Source: Candidatus Omnitrophota bacterium (lineage in GTDB: Bacteria; Omnitrophota; Omnitrophia; Omnitrophales; Aquincolibacteriaceae). Taken from it: DNA of 12,202 nucleotides. Every line of letters starts with the position of its first letter. Position 1 is the first letter of the stretch. The stretch lies in the NCBI GenBank assembly GCA_023819025.1, contig JAMWDC010000031.1, forward strand, positions 1-12,202, in the 5' to 3' direction. The translations under genes and the position numbers were made by a program. Shown here piece after piece: positions 4,878 through 11,821 of the stretch. The notes beneath the pieces are model-generated. The model saw only the letters and a program-made list of their open reading frames with translations. It searched no databases and was not told the origin of the DNA.

Positions 4878-6593
4878 ATGGAATTCGACTCGTCCCAGCG
4901 AGTCTCCATTCTCATCGTAGAAAATGATCGCAATGTCTTCGACCGGTTAAAAAAGACTCTGGAAGAGGATAGCCGTTTTCCGGCCGCTGTGGATGATGCG
5001 GCCACCTTCGAACAAGCCTGCCAAAAACTCAAAAGAGGATCTTATGACATTCTTTTGGTCGATCAGGAATTGGAAGGCCGTTCCGGCCTCGTCCTTCTCG
5101 ACGAACTGCAGCGGAACAATTTGAATCTCCCTTTTGTTTTAATGACACCCGTATGGGATGACCGCTTAGTTCGTGAGGCCATGAAACGTGGCGTGGCGGA
5201 TGTCCTCGTGAAAGACGAGAGAGAATTCCAAAATTTGGCGGAAAAATTACAGCGGTCGTACCAGAAATTCCGGAAGGGCTGGCACAATTCCGGTGAGGTG
5301 GATTTAGTTTTTAAGGATCTGGAGCTATCCCTCGGACGGGATAACGAAAAGAAGTCGGCGAACTTAGCGATCCGCGATGAAATTACCCACCTTTATAATC
5401 ACAGCTATATTCAGGAGCGCATTGTTCAAGAGTTCTCGCGCGCTGTGCGTTATCAGTATCCGATTTCATGCCTTTTGGTGGACATCGACCATTTTAAGGC
5501 GATTAATGAAAATCTCGGCTATCGGATCGGCGACAGTATCCTCAGGGAATGCGCCGGGCTCCTTTTTGAAAATTGCCGTTTGAGTGATCTTATTGCGCGC
5601 TACGGCGGTGGAGAATTTGCCGTATTATTGCCCCACATCAATTATGAAGGCGCGTTCGATCTCGCCAAACGTCTGCTTCGGGCTTTTTCCGAGCATGTCT
5701 TTTTAGAAAATACCGAAGATATCAACTTTACCATCTCGATCGGTATTTCTTCATTCCCCGAAGATTCAATGTCAAGCCGTTGTGAACTTCTCGCCTATGC
5801 AAGCCAGGCCCTCTGCCGTTCCAAGGCAGCGGGACGGAACCGTGTGACGATGTATCGGGATATTGTTCCAGCCCTTGAGGGGGTCCTGCCGAACTTGAAA
5901 TTAAGCGAGGAGAAGATTATGGAATTTCAGCGCCGGCTCACCGAAATCTCGGATTACGCACGCCGCGCTTATATCGAGGCTTCCAAGGCTTTGATTGTGG
6001 CACTTGAAAGTAAAGACCGTTTTACGGCGGGTCACGCCTCGAGCTGTGCCAAGTATTCGATTGAGGTTGCCGAATCGATGGGGATGGACATGGATGAAGC
6101 GGAGGTCGTGGAACATGCGGCGCTGCTTCACGACATCGGAAAGATTTGCATCCCGGACAGCATTCTTTTAAAACCCGCCAAGTTAACCTTTCAGGAATAT
6201 GAGGTCATGAAGCAGCACCCCTATCTGGGATATAAAATTTTGAAACCTATCAAATTTTTACAAGAGGAGGCGATCCTGGTCCTTCATCATCATGAATGGT
6301 TCAACGGCGAGGGGTATCCCTGCCGTCTGGCTGGAAACGAAATCCCACTCGGCGCCCGCATTATTGCTGTGATTGACTCTTACGATACGATGCGCATTGC
6401 GGGAGGTCGTTATAAGAAAACCATGCTCGTCGAGGATGCTGTCAATGAGATTATCAATTGCACGGGCACTCAGTTTGATCCCGAAGTTGTCAACGTCTTT
6501 ATCGAGGGCCTCAAGAGGCGCAAGGAATTGCGGGGTGAGGATTATGATCGGAAACAGCTCGAAAAAATCGTGATGAAATTTCGGGCCCAGTAA
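4878..6593 (+). CDS. Response regulator with degenerate GGDEF (GGGEF) and HD-GYP phosphodiesterase domain
   Basis: 571-residue cytoplasmic protein. Residues 8-125 are a receiver with an intact set of phosphorylation residues: Glu15/Asp17, phospho-acceptor Asp62 (YDILLVD), Thr90 and Lys112. Residues 165-328 are a GGDEF domain with Asp202 (LLVDIDHFKAIN) and an RxxD inhibitory-site motif (RLSD, 234-237) correctly spaced before the signature, but the signature is GGGEF (243-247): the metal-binding third residue Asp/Glu is Gly. Residues ~364-560 are an HD-GYP domain: SKDRFTAGH (378-386), LLHDIGK (416-422, the HD pair), QHPYLGY (446-452), the HHEWFNGEGYP block (471-481) and AVIDSYDTM (497-505). The metal ligands and GYP motif are intact. 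The best reading is a phosphorylation-controlled c-di-GMP phosphodiesterase whose GGDEF domain binds nucleotide instead of making c-di-GMP. The start has GGGAGCGAGG seven bases upstream. Confidence 0.9.
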   Translation: MEFDSSQRVSILIVENDRNVFDRLKKTLEEDSRFPAAVDDAATFEQACQKLKRGSYDILLVDQELEGRSGLVLLDELQRNNLNLPFVLMTPVWDDRLVREAMKRGVADVLVKDEREFQNLAEKLQRSYQKFRKGWHNSGEVDLVFKDLELSLGRDNEKKSANLAIRDEITHLYNHSYIQERIVQEFSRAVRYQYPISCLLVDIDHFKAINENLGYRIGDSILRECAGLLFENCRLSDLIARYGGGEFAVLLPHINYEGAFDLAKRLLRAFSEHVFLENTEDINFTISIGISSFPEDSMSSRCELLAYASQALCRSKAAGRNRVTMYRDIVPALEGVLPNLKLSEEKIMEFQRRLTEISDYARRAYIEASKALIVALESKDRFTAGHASSCAKYSIEVAESMGMDMDEAEVVEHAALLHDIGKICIPDSILLKPAKLTFQEYEVMKQHPYLGYKILKPIKFLQEEAILVLHHHEWFNGEGYPCRLAGNEIPLGARIIAVIDSYDTMRIAGGRYKKTMLVEDAVNEIINCTGTQFDPEVVNVFIEGLKRRKELRGEDYDRKQLEKIVMKFRAQ

Positions 6594-6886
6594 CGACTGC
6601 AAACCCACCCTGTCTTTCGGCGGCCAGATTCCCCTTAAAAGCCATTTTCGGCGTTTGCACGGGACAAGACAGCAGACCTTGCTTCCTGCTTCGGTCTAAG
6701 GTATCGCGTGCGGGATCACACGGTTGACTGGAATTAAGAGGTAACCGAAAAAGAACCTCGAATTCTGCTTGAGATTCATCGCTGACTTGTAGCATAATAC
6801 ACCGCTCGTGAAGGAAATATTTTTTTATGAATTCTGTCATTGATATTTCAAGGCCGTTTTTAAATTGATAATGCGTTTTAGATCCT
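6594..6886. other. Intergenic region with interleaved inverted repeats and a possible promoter
   Basis: No gene is supported on either strand. TGCAAAC (6598-6604) pairs with GTTTGCA (6653-6659), and CTGTCTT (6610-6616) pairs with AAGACAG (6666-6672); the pairs interleave, a pseudoknot-like arrangement. Further on, a promoter-like sequence precedes the small gene at 6887. A 13-codon ORF at 6828 follows AAGGAA but is probably meaningless. Confidence 0.4.
6769..6798 (+). promoter_or_regulatory. Candidate sigma70 promoter upstream of the FxLYD gene
   Basis: TTGAGA (6769-6774) and CATAAT (6793-6798) with 18 bases between. It would give a leader of about 80 bases before ATG6887. Moderate match only. 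Confidence 0.3.
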
Positions 6887-7222
6887 ATGGGACTTGAAGC
6901 TTTTCCCGAAATCGAGAGTTTTCAGAAATTACCCCGTCAGGTGATTGTTAAAGGCGGCACATCGACCTTCAGCCACGACCAGGGTGCCGAATTACGCGGG
7001 ATCGTGATCAATAACATCGGCCATGCCATTTGTGATGTGCGGGTCAATGTTGTCATCTTTGATAAAAAGAAACTTCCGGTTTTGAGTACGAGTGCGGCGA
7101 CGGATCCCGACGCCTTGCCTCAAGGCGGGATCGGCACCTTCGTTTTTCAGCTCAAAAATTACCCGCAGGAAATTTCCGATTATTACCTTTACACCAACTG
7201 GAAATTTAATGAGAAAGCCTGA
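6887..7222 (+). CDS. Small FxLYD-like beta-sandwich protein
   Basis: 111 residues. The stretch from LRGIVINNIGHAICDVRV (37-54) through VNVVIFDKKKLP, then DALPQGGIGTFVFQL and DYYLYTNWKF, has the pattern of FxLYD-type domains: G-x-V-x-N near the start, a (V/T)x(V/I)xxFDK strand, an L-x-x-G-x-x-(A/T)xF turn and a final strand. Such domains usually sit in extracytoplasmic proteins or lipoproteins, but this one has no signal peptide or lipobox and a poor ribosome-binding site. An in-frame stop lies a few codons upstream, so the ORF cannot be extended. It may be a cytoplasmic stand-alone domain or a truncated remnant. Its last codons are the start of the 87-bp tandem duplication. It converges on the HDAC-like gene; the functional link, if any, is unknown. 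Confidence 0.55.
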   Translation: MGLEAFPEIESFQKLPRQVIVKGGTSTFSHDQGAELRGIVINNIGHAICDVRVNVVIFDKKKLPVLSTSAATDPDALPQGGIGTFVFQLKNYPQEISDYYLYTNWKFNEKA

Positions 7223-7385
7223 TCTTATTTCCTTCGGTTGAAGTCATTCCCCCGGCCTTTGCGGATGTCTCCCGGGAGGTCAGGTTTGTGGTGGCTCCAG
7301 AAAGCCTGATCTTATTTCCTTCGGTTGAAGTCATTCCCCCGGCCTTTGCGGATGTCTCCCGGGAGGTCAGGTGTATGGTGGCTCC
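7212..7385. repeat. 87-bp tandem duplication (two copies)
   Basis: Copy 1 is 7212-7298 and copy 2 is 7299-7385; they differ at only two positions near their ends (TTTGTGG against TGTATGG). Copy 1 starts in the last codons of the FxLYD gene and includes its stop; copy 2 ends one base before the stop codon of the minus-strand HDAC-like gene (7386). Each copy contains CCTGATC...GGTCAGG outer arms (7218-7224 with 7278-7284 in copy 1, one G-U pair) and a CCCGG/CCGGG inner stem, plus the palindrome CTCCCGGGAG. It may act as a bidirectional transcription end between the convergent genes, though no T-run is present. The near-identity indicates a recent duplication. Confidence 0.9.
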
Positions 7386-8327
7386 CTACTGTTTGGATAG
7401 TATCTTGAGATGGAGTGCCACGCATTCGGAGAGGGTTTTCAGGTGATAACCGCCCTCAAGAAGTGAAAGGAGCCGGCCTTCGCAATATTCTGAAGCGACT
7501 TCCATCGTCCGTTCGGTCATCCAACCGAAAAAATGGGTACTCAAACACATATCCGCCAAAGGATCATTGCGGTGGGCATCGAATCCGGCGGATACAAGAA
7601 CGGCTTCGGGTTTGAATCGGCGGATCTTCGGCAGGATCGTTTGCTGGAAGGCCGCTTCATACTCCCGGTCACCCGAGCCGGCACTCATCGGACAATTCAG
7701 GGTTGCACCGCGGCCGCGGCCGATGCCGGTCTCCGTAGCTGCACCGGTTCCGGGATAAAAAGGATATTGGTGCAGACTGACATAAAGAACCGAAGGGTCC
7801 TCCTCGAAGGTATGCTGCGTCCCGTTGCCGTGGTGAACATCCCAGTCCAGAATCAGGATTTTATCAAGAAGGTGATTTTTTTTAAGGTACCGGGCAAGGA
7901 TGGCGATGTTATTAAAAATACAAAACCCCATGGCCGTGTTGTATTCTGCATGATGTCCCGGCGGTCTTAGAAGTCCGAAACCGTTTGTGATTTTTCCCGC
8001 CATCAGTTCATCCGCAAGTGCAAGTGCCCCTCCGGCTGCCCGCTTAGCGACATCAAAAGATTCCCGGGATATTTCCACATCCATCGAATCCAAACAGAAG
8101 GCCCCCTCCTTGCAAGCCTCTTCGGCACGGCGAATATATTGAGGGGAGTGGACAGCCTGGATCCATTCATCCTCTGCGATTCTGGAGGTCATGGTTTTTA
8201 AATTTTTGAACCAAGGCATGGTTCCAAGATGTTCAATGACGGCGGAAAGCCTTTGGGGTCGTTCCGGGTGCCCTTGGCTCGGGCGGTGTTCCGAATAACA
8301 GGGATCGTATAAGAAACCAGTTGTCAT
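7386..8327 (-). CDS. Histone deacetylase/AcuC-family (arginase-fold) deacetylase
   Basis: Zinc-dependent deacetylase of 313 residues, a typical length for bacterial class II-like HDAC homologues, acting on acetylated lysines or small acetylated amines such as polyamines. Active-site motifs are complete: RPPGHH (121-126) with the paired His125-His126, GFCIFNN (134-140), DWDVHHGNGTQ (161-171) with zinc ligands Asp163 and His165, SLHQYPFYPGTG (184-195), SAGFDAHRNDPL (246-257) with zinc ligand Asp250, and LLEGGYH (289-295) with catalytic Tyr294. The protein starts MTTGFLYDP, a standard family opening. No signal peptide is seen, so it is cytoplasmic. It is transcribed alone, converging on the FxLYD gene and diverging from the membrane-protein operon. 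The substrate cannot be told from sequence; acetoin-utilisation (AcuC) naming in this family is often only by homology and no acs gene is nearby. Confidence 0.92.
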   Translation of the reverse strand: MTTGFLYDPCYSEHRPSQGHPERPQRLSAVIEHLGTMPWFKNLKTMTSRIAEDEWIQAVHSPQYIRRAEEACKEGAFCLDSMDVEISRESFDVAKRAAGGALALADELMAGKITNGFGLLRPPGHHAEYNTAMGFCIFNNIAILARYLKKNHLLDKILILDWDVHHGNGTQHTFEEDPSVLYVSLHQYPFYPGTGAATETGIGRGRGATLNCPMSAGSGDREYEAAFQQTILPKIRRFKPEAVLVSAGFDAHRNDPLADMCLSTHFFGWMTERTMEVASEYCEGRLLSLLEGGYHLKTLSECVALHLKILSKQ

Positions 8328-8363
8328 TTTTCTTGTGGTCGACGACTAGTTCAAGATAAACTT

Positions 8364-8369
8364 ATTATA
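8364..8369 (-). promoter_or_regulatory. Possible -10 element for the HDAC-like gene
   Basis: The minus strand reads TATAAT here, about 37 bases before the HDAC start codon. No matching -35 is present at 16-18 bases, so this is only half of a promoter. Confidence 0.25.
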
Positions 8370-8596
8370 CGCCAAACGGTCCTCAAGCGGCTTGTTATTG
8401 TTGTTTTGCGTCCGAACGGGGCTTCAAGCCAATCATTTTCCAACAATGTGGAAAGGACCATCACCGCGGATTGTGAGGGGCGTTGCCATCCTGTGTGGGA
8501 TATTTCCATCCAGTACCAGGACGATGAATTTCCCTGCAAGAAAAATCGAAATGATGCCGAATAACATAGGGAGATTTTAGAACCAGCGAGATTTTG

Positions 8597-8932
8597 ATGA
8601 CGAGTTCTAATCAAAAATACCGCTTCGACCGCCGGGATACTCATTATTACGGACCCGTAAAACGTCCCAAAGAGGGGTATGTTTACCGCGAAGCCAATTT
8701 TGTCGAACGGACCGTCCCTTTCCTGATGACGGTTACTGCTTTTCTGGCCATTACAGTGGTTGCTGTGGCGGTGTTTATTTTCGCCGTCGGATACGTCCGG
8801 TACGTTTGGGTGGATGGTGTTTCGCCCCGCGTGTATGTTGAAAATACGCTCTATGACATGCTGCATTGGAATAAACCCGAATCCATGTCACGGCTTAAAA
8901 TGTTGATCTACCAGATCACACACTGGGTATGA
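8597..8932 (+). CDS. Small single-span membrane protein of unknown function
   Basis: 111 residues from ATG8597 (a TTG directly before it is also in frame, but ATG is the better start). Residues 1-38 are polar and basic (QKYRFDRRD, PVKRPKEGYVY), residues ~40-66 form one strongly hydrophobic helix (VPFLMTVTAFLAITVVAVAV), and the C-terminal ~45 residues are mixed with aromatic positions. By the positive-inside rule the N-terminus would be cytoplasmic and the C-terminus outside. I do not recognise the family. Its stop overlaps the aminotransferase start as ATGA (8929-8932), implying translational coupling and one operon. The ribosome-binding site is weak (AGCGAG). Confidence 0.75.
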   Translation: MTSSNQKYRFDRRDTHYYGPVKRPKEGYVYREANFVERTVPFLMTVTAFLAITVVAVAVFIFAVGYVRYVWVDGVSPRVYVENTLYDMLHWNKPESMSRLKMLIYQITHWV

Positions 8933-10152
8933 GATTTTCCAGCCGTACGGGTTGGCTCCGGACCCCGAATCCTTTAGCAGCGCTTTTAAATAGCCGACGT
9001 GAAAAGGGGATTCAAATTTTTGATCTGACCCTTTCCAATCCGACCCGCGCAAATTTCCGGTATCTTGATCCGAAACTCCTCAAACCCTTTTTTGATACGC
9101 AGAACCTTGTCTATGATCCGGATCCTCACGGACTCCTTCAAGCCCGCCAGGCCCTTTGTGATTTTTACGGGAAGAAGGGAATCCGGATTTCGCCCGAAGA
9201 AATCTTTCTGACGGCAAGTACAAGCGAAGCATACGGCTTCGTGTTCCGCCTTCTTCTGGATCCCCATGAAACCGTTTTGGCCCCCCAGCCGAGTTACCCG
9301 CTCCTCGACTATCTTGCGGGTCTTAACGATATCAGGATTGTGCGGTATCCGCTCCATCACCTCACACACGTTCGCAAGGACAGGGTTCAGCATGGCGGAT
9401 GGTATCTGGAACTTGAGGAGTTGGAAAGCCGGCGCGAACCCGCACCGCGTGCAGTTTTACTGGTCCACCCGAATAATCCTACAGGGAATTATGTCGCAGA
9501 AAAAGAACGGGCAAAAATCAATGAAATAGTTTTAAGGGACAAAATGACGGTTCTTTGTGATGAAGTTTTCTTTGATTTTGTGTTAGATAAAAAAATTCAA
9601 AGACCTCGAAGTTTTGCAGGCCAGAGGGAAGTTTTAACGTTTACCTTGTCCGGCATTTCGAAAATCCTGGGCCTCCCTCAAATGAAGATTGCCTGGATTC
9701 TCGTAAGCGGTCCCGAAAAAGAAAAGGAGGAAGCAATCCAGAAACTCGAGGTCATCGCCGATACCTACCTTTCCGCTGGAACACCATCCCAAAGGGCACT
9801 CCGGGCATGGTTCGATATGTGGTCCACGATTCACGGAGAAATCTCAAATCGGCTCAAGGACAATCTTGCCTATCTGACGGAAAAATTTAAGGCCGCGGTC
9901 AACGTCCGGCTGCTCATGCCGGAAGGGGGATGGTACGTGATGCTTGAAGTCCCGCCAATTCGAACAGATGAGGAGTGGTCCCTCCTTTTGCTTGAAAAGG
10001 ACGATGTCCTCATTCATCCGGGCTATTTGTTTGATGCTGAGGAAGAAAACCTTCTTGTCCTGAGCCTGCTTCCGGATCCAGTCCGGTTCCAGGAAAGTAT
10101 CGACCGTTTGATCCGCAGATTTCAAGAAACCATGGACGTCCCGCAAGTCTGA
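8929..10152 (+). CDS. PLP-dependent class I/II aminotransferase
   Basis: 407-residue fold-type I aminotransferase, the usual length. Visible elements are LTLSNPTR (33-40), the DPDPHGLLQAR block (63-73), ASTSEAYGF (96-104) for phosphate contact, PQPSYPLLDY (119-128), HPNNPTGNY (180-188) with Asn183, LCDEVFFDF (209-217) with cofactor-ring Asp211, and TLSGISKILGLPQMKIAW (239-256) with the Schiff-base Lys245. Toward the C-terminus the family opens FSxRTxW and ends LLVLSLLP, where the aspartate-aminotransferase-type substrate Arg (R386 in AspC) would lie; no Arg is there, so the substrate carboxylate may be held differently. This looks like a recognisable subgroup, not a mutation, but its substrate is unknown. 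The start is fixed by the ATGA overlap with the membrane-protein gene, an association that is inference as to function. Confidence 0.88.
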   Translation: MRFSSRTGWLRTPNPLAALLNSRREKGIQIFDLTLSNPTRANFRYLDPKLLKPFFDTQNLVYDPDPHGLLQARQALCDFYGKKGIRISPEEIFLTASTSEAYGFVFRLLLDPHETVLAPQPSYPLLDYLAGLNDIRIVRYPLHHLTHVRKDRVQHGGWYLELEELESRREPAPRAVLLVHPNNPTGNYVAEKERAKINEIVLRDKMTVLCDEVFFDFVLDKKIQRPRSFAGQREVLTFTLSGISKILGLPQMKIAWILVSGPEKEKEEAIQKLEVIADTYLSAGTPSQRALRAWFDMWSTIHGEISNRLKDNLAYLTEKFKAAVNVRLLMPEGGWYVMLEVPPIRTDEEWSLLLLEKDDVLIHPGYLFDAEEENLLVLSLLPDPVRFQESIDRLIRRFQETMDVPQV

Positions 10153-10178
10153 TCCTGGTAAAATAAATCAGGGAAATA

Positions 10179-10187
10179 TGCTAAACT
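10179..10187 (+). promoter_or_regulatory. Possible extended -10 promoter before the protease gene
   Basis: TGCTAAACT fits an extended -10 (TGn then TAAACT) in the 100-base gap between the aminotransferase and the protease, without a good -35. It might give the protease and prmA their own promoter inside the operon. Confidence 0.25.
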
Positions 10188-10240
10188 ACGCCATCCGTTA
10201 CTTTGCTTAGAGTCCGATGGTTCACGGACGGAAACGTCAG

Positions 10241-10247
10241 AAGGAAG
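10241..10247 (+). promoter_or_regulatory. Ribosome-binding site fixing the protease start
   Basis: AAGGAAG five bases before ATG10253. This start places a clean signal peptide at the N-terminus, whereas the ATG 12 codons upstream (10217) would add a charged MVHGRKRQKEAT stretch and has no Shine-Dalgarno sequence. Confidence 0.7.
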
Positions 10248-10252
10248 CGACG

Positions 10253-11815
10253 ATGAGAAAAATATTTGTGATCACGGGCATTGTAATTTTAAATTTTTTC
10301 CTGTCTCGGGCGGATGGTGCCCCGGTAGAACTGAAGACACCAAAGTTGCGAAATTCCGTGATTAAAATCTTTGTGACCACCAATCCCCCGGATTTCATCA
10401 AACCGTGGCAGACCAAAGGCAGTGATTTTCATACAGGTTCGGGCTGTATCATTGACGGAAATCGCATCTTGACGAGCGCCCATGTGATCAGTGACTATAC
10501 CTTTATTCAGGTAAAAAAACACAGCGATCCCAAAAAATACACCGCCAAGGTTGAGGCGGTCGGTCATGACTGCGATCTGGCGATTTTAAGCGTAGAAGAT
10601 CCTGAGTTTTTCAAAGGGACCCAGCCGATCCCATTGGGAGAAACACCTTCGCTGAAAGATTCCGTGACGGTCATCGGTTATCCGGTCGGCGGGGAACAGC
10701 TCTCCGTGACTCAAGGGATTGTCTCGCGGATCGAAGTGACAACCTATTCCCACAGTTTAAAGTCTTTGTTGAGTGTTCAGATTGATGCCGCGATCAATCC
10801 CGGGAACAGCGGAGGTCCTGTGGTTCAAGATGGGACATTGGTGGGAGTTGCTTTTCAGGGTTTGGAACCCGGAGAAAATATCGGTTATATGGTTCCTCCT
10901 CCCGTGATTCGTCATTTTTTTAAAGATCTGGAGGATGGGAAGTATGACGGATTTCCCGTGTTGGGGATCATTTCGCACAATACGGAAAATCCTTTTTTAA
11001 GGCAGTTCTATAAAATCAACAATCGGACAGGCGGTGTGTTGGTGAGTCAGGTTGCACCGGGCTCACCCGCTGGCGGTGTTGTGAAAAAGGAAGACGTCAT
11101 CATGGCCGTGGACGGGATACCAATTGCAGAAGACGGAACCGTCAGTTTTCGTGAAGACGAACGTGTTTTATTTACGTACCGGATCCATCTCAAACAAATG
11201 GGTGATCCTTTAACGCTGACCGTGGTCCGGGACGGCAATGAGAGCGCCTTGACGATTAAACTGATGCCGTTCCAGGAATTGGTCCCGCCGGCGTATTTTT
11301 ATCAGGAGCCGACTTACTATGTCTTCGGCGGTTTTGTCTTTACCATCCTCAGTAACGATCTTCTGAAGGAAGAGGTGATCACCGGTATGAATGATCTGCT
11401 GAATCTTCATTACTACAATATGGGGCCTGGTCGGATGCGCCCGAAAGGCAGAAAAGAAATTGTACTTCTTCTTAATGTGCTCCCCGATGAAGCCAATATC
11501 GGTTATCACAATGTGATGTGCCAGATTGTAGATAGGGTCAATGGCAAGCGGATCAAATCATTCCAGGATCTTGTCCTGGCCCTCCAGGCGAAGCCAGGAC
11601 CCTTTACCTCCATCGAGACAGAACAATATGCCAAGGTCCTTTTGGATAATACGGGCAACGAAGAAACAAACGCCAGGATTCTTGCCAATTATCATATTCC
11701 CTCCTTGTGTTCGAAAGATGTGGCGGAGTGGCTCGAAGGATACCTGAAAAAAAACCCGCCACCGTCGGGCACCGTGCCACCGCAAGAATCGTCCACGACA
11801 GCGCCAGCCGCCTGA
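10253..11815 (+). CDS. Exported Deg/HtrA-family serine protease (Deg9-like)
   Basis: 520 residues from the preferred ATG. Residues 1-23 are a Sec-type signal peptide (MRK, then FVITGIVILNFFL, cleavage probably after DGA), so the enzyme acts in the periplasm or cell envelope. The trypsin-like domain (~30-225) has the full triad: His77 in LTSAHV, Asp108 in HDCDLAIL, and Ser186 in NPGNSGGP. A PDZ domain follows (~235-340: GGVLVSQVAPGSPA, KKEDVIMAVDGIPI), and then a second, degenerate PDZ-like region (~355-465) introduced by TYYVFGGFVFTILS, a motif typical of the plant and bacterial Deg9/Deg2-type group instead of E. coli DegP. The C-terminus is a Pro/Ser/Thr/Ala-rich tail. The role is presumably envelope protein quality control or processing. 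It lies 100 bases after the aminotransferase and six bases before prmA. Confidence 0.9.
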   Translation: MRKIFVITGIVILNFFLSRADGAPVELKTPKLRNSVIKIFVTTNPPDFIKPWQTKGSDFHTGSGCIIDGNRILTSAHVISDYTFIQVKKHSDPKKYTAKVEAVGHDCDLAILSVEDPEFFKGTQPIPLGETPSLKDSVTVIGYPVGGEQLSVTQGIVSRIEVTTYSHSLKSLLSVQIDAAINPGNSGGPVVQDGTLVGVAFQGLEPGENIGYMVPPPVIRHFFKDLEDGKYDGFPVLGIISHNTENPFLRQFYKINNRTGGVLVSQVAPGSPAGGVVKKEDVIMAVDGIPIAEDGTVSFREDERVLFTYRIHLKQMGDPLTLTVVRDGNESALTIKLMPFQELVPPAYFYQEPTYYVFGGFVFTILSNDLLKEEVITGMNDLLNLHYYNMGPGRMRPKGRKEIVLLLNVLPDEANIGYHNVMCQIVDRVNGKRIKSFQDLVLALQAKPGPFTSIETEQYAKVLLDNTGNEETNARILANYHIPSLCSKDVAEWLEGYLKKNPPPSGTVPPQESSTTAPAA

Positions 11816-11821
11816 TCCCGT

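Noticed and set aside
6511..6840. 109-codon minus-strand ORF overlapping the end of the HD-GYP gene
   Set aside because: It overlaps about 80 bases of a well supported gene on the other strand, has no ribosome-binding site and shows no recognisable domain.
8351..8866. 171-codon minus-strand ORF
   Set aside because: Most of it is antisense to the small membrane-protein gene, which has a clear transmembrane helix and an ATGA overlap with the next gene.
10217..10252. Upstream ATG for the protease, adding 12 residues
   Set aside because: It would put a charged segment before the signal peptide and lacks a Shine-Dalgarno sequence, while ATG10253 has AAGGAAG five bases upstream.
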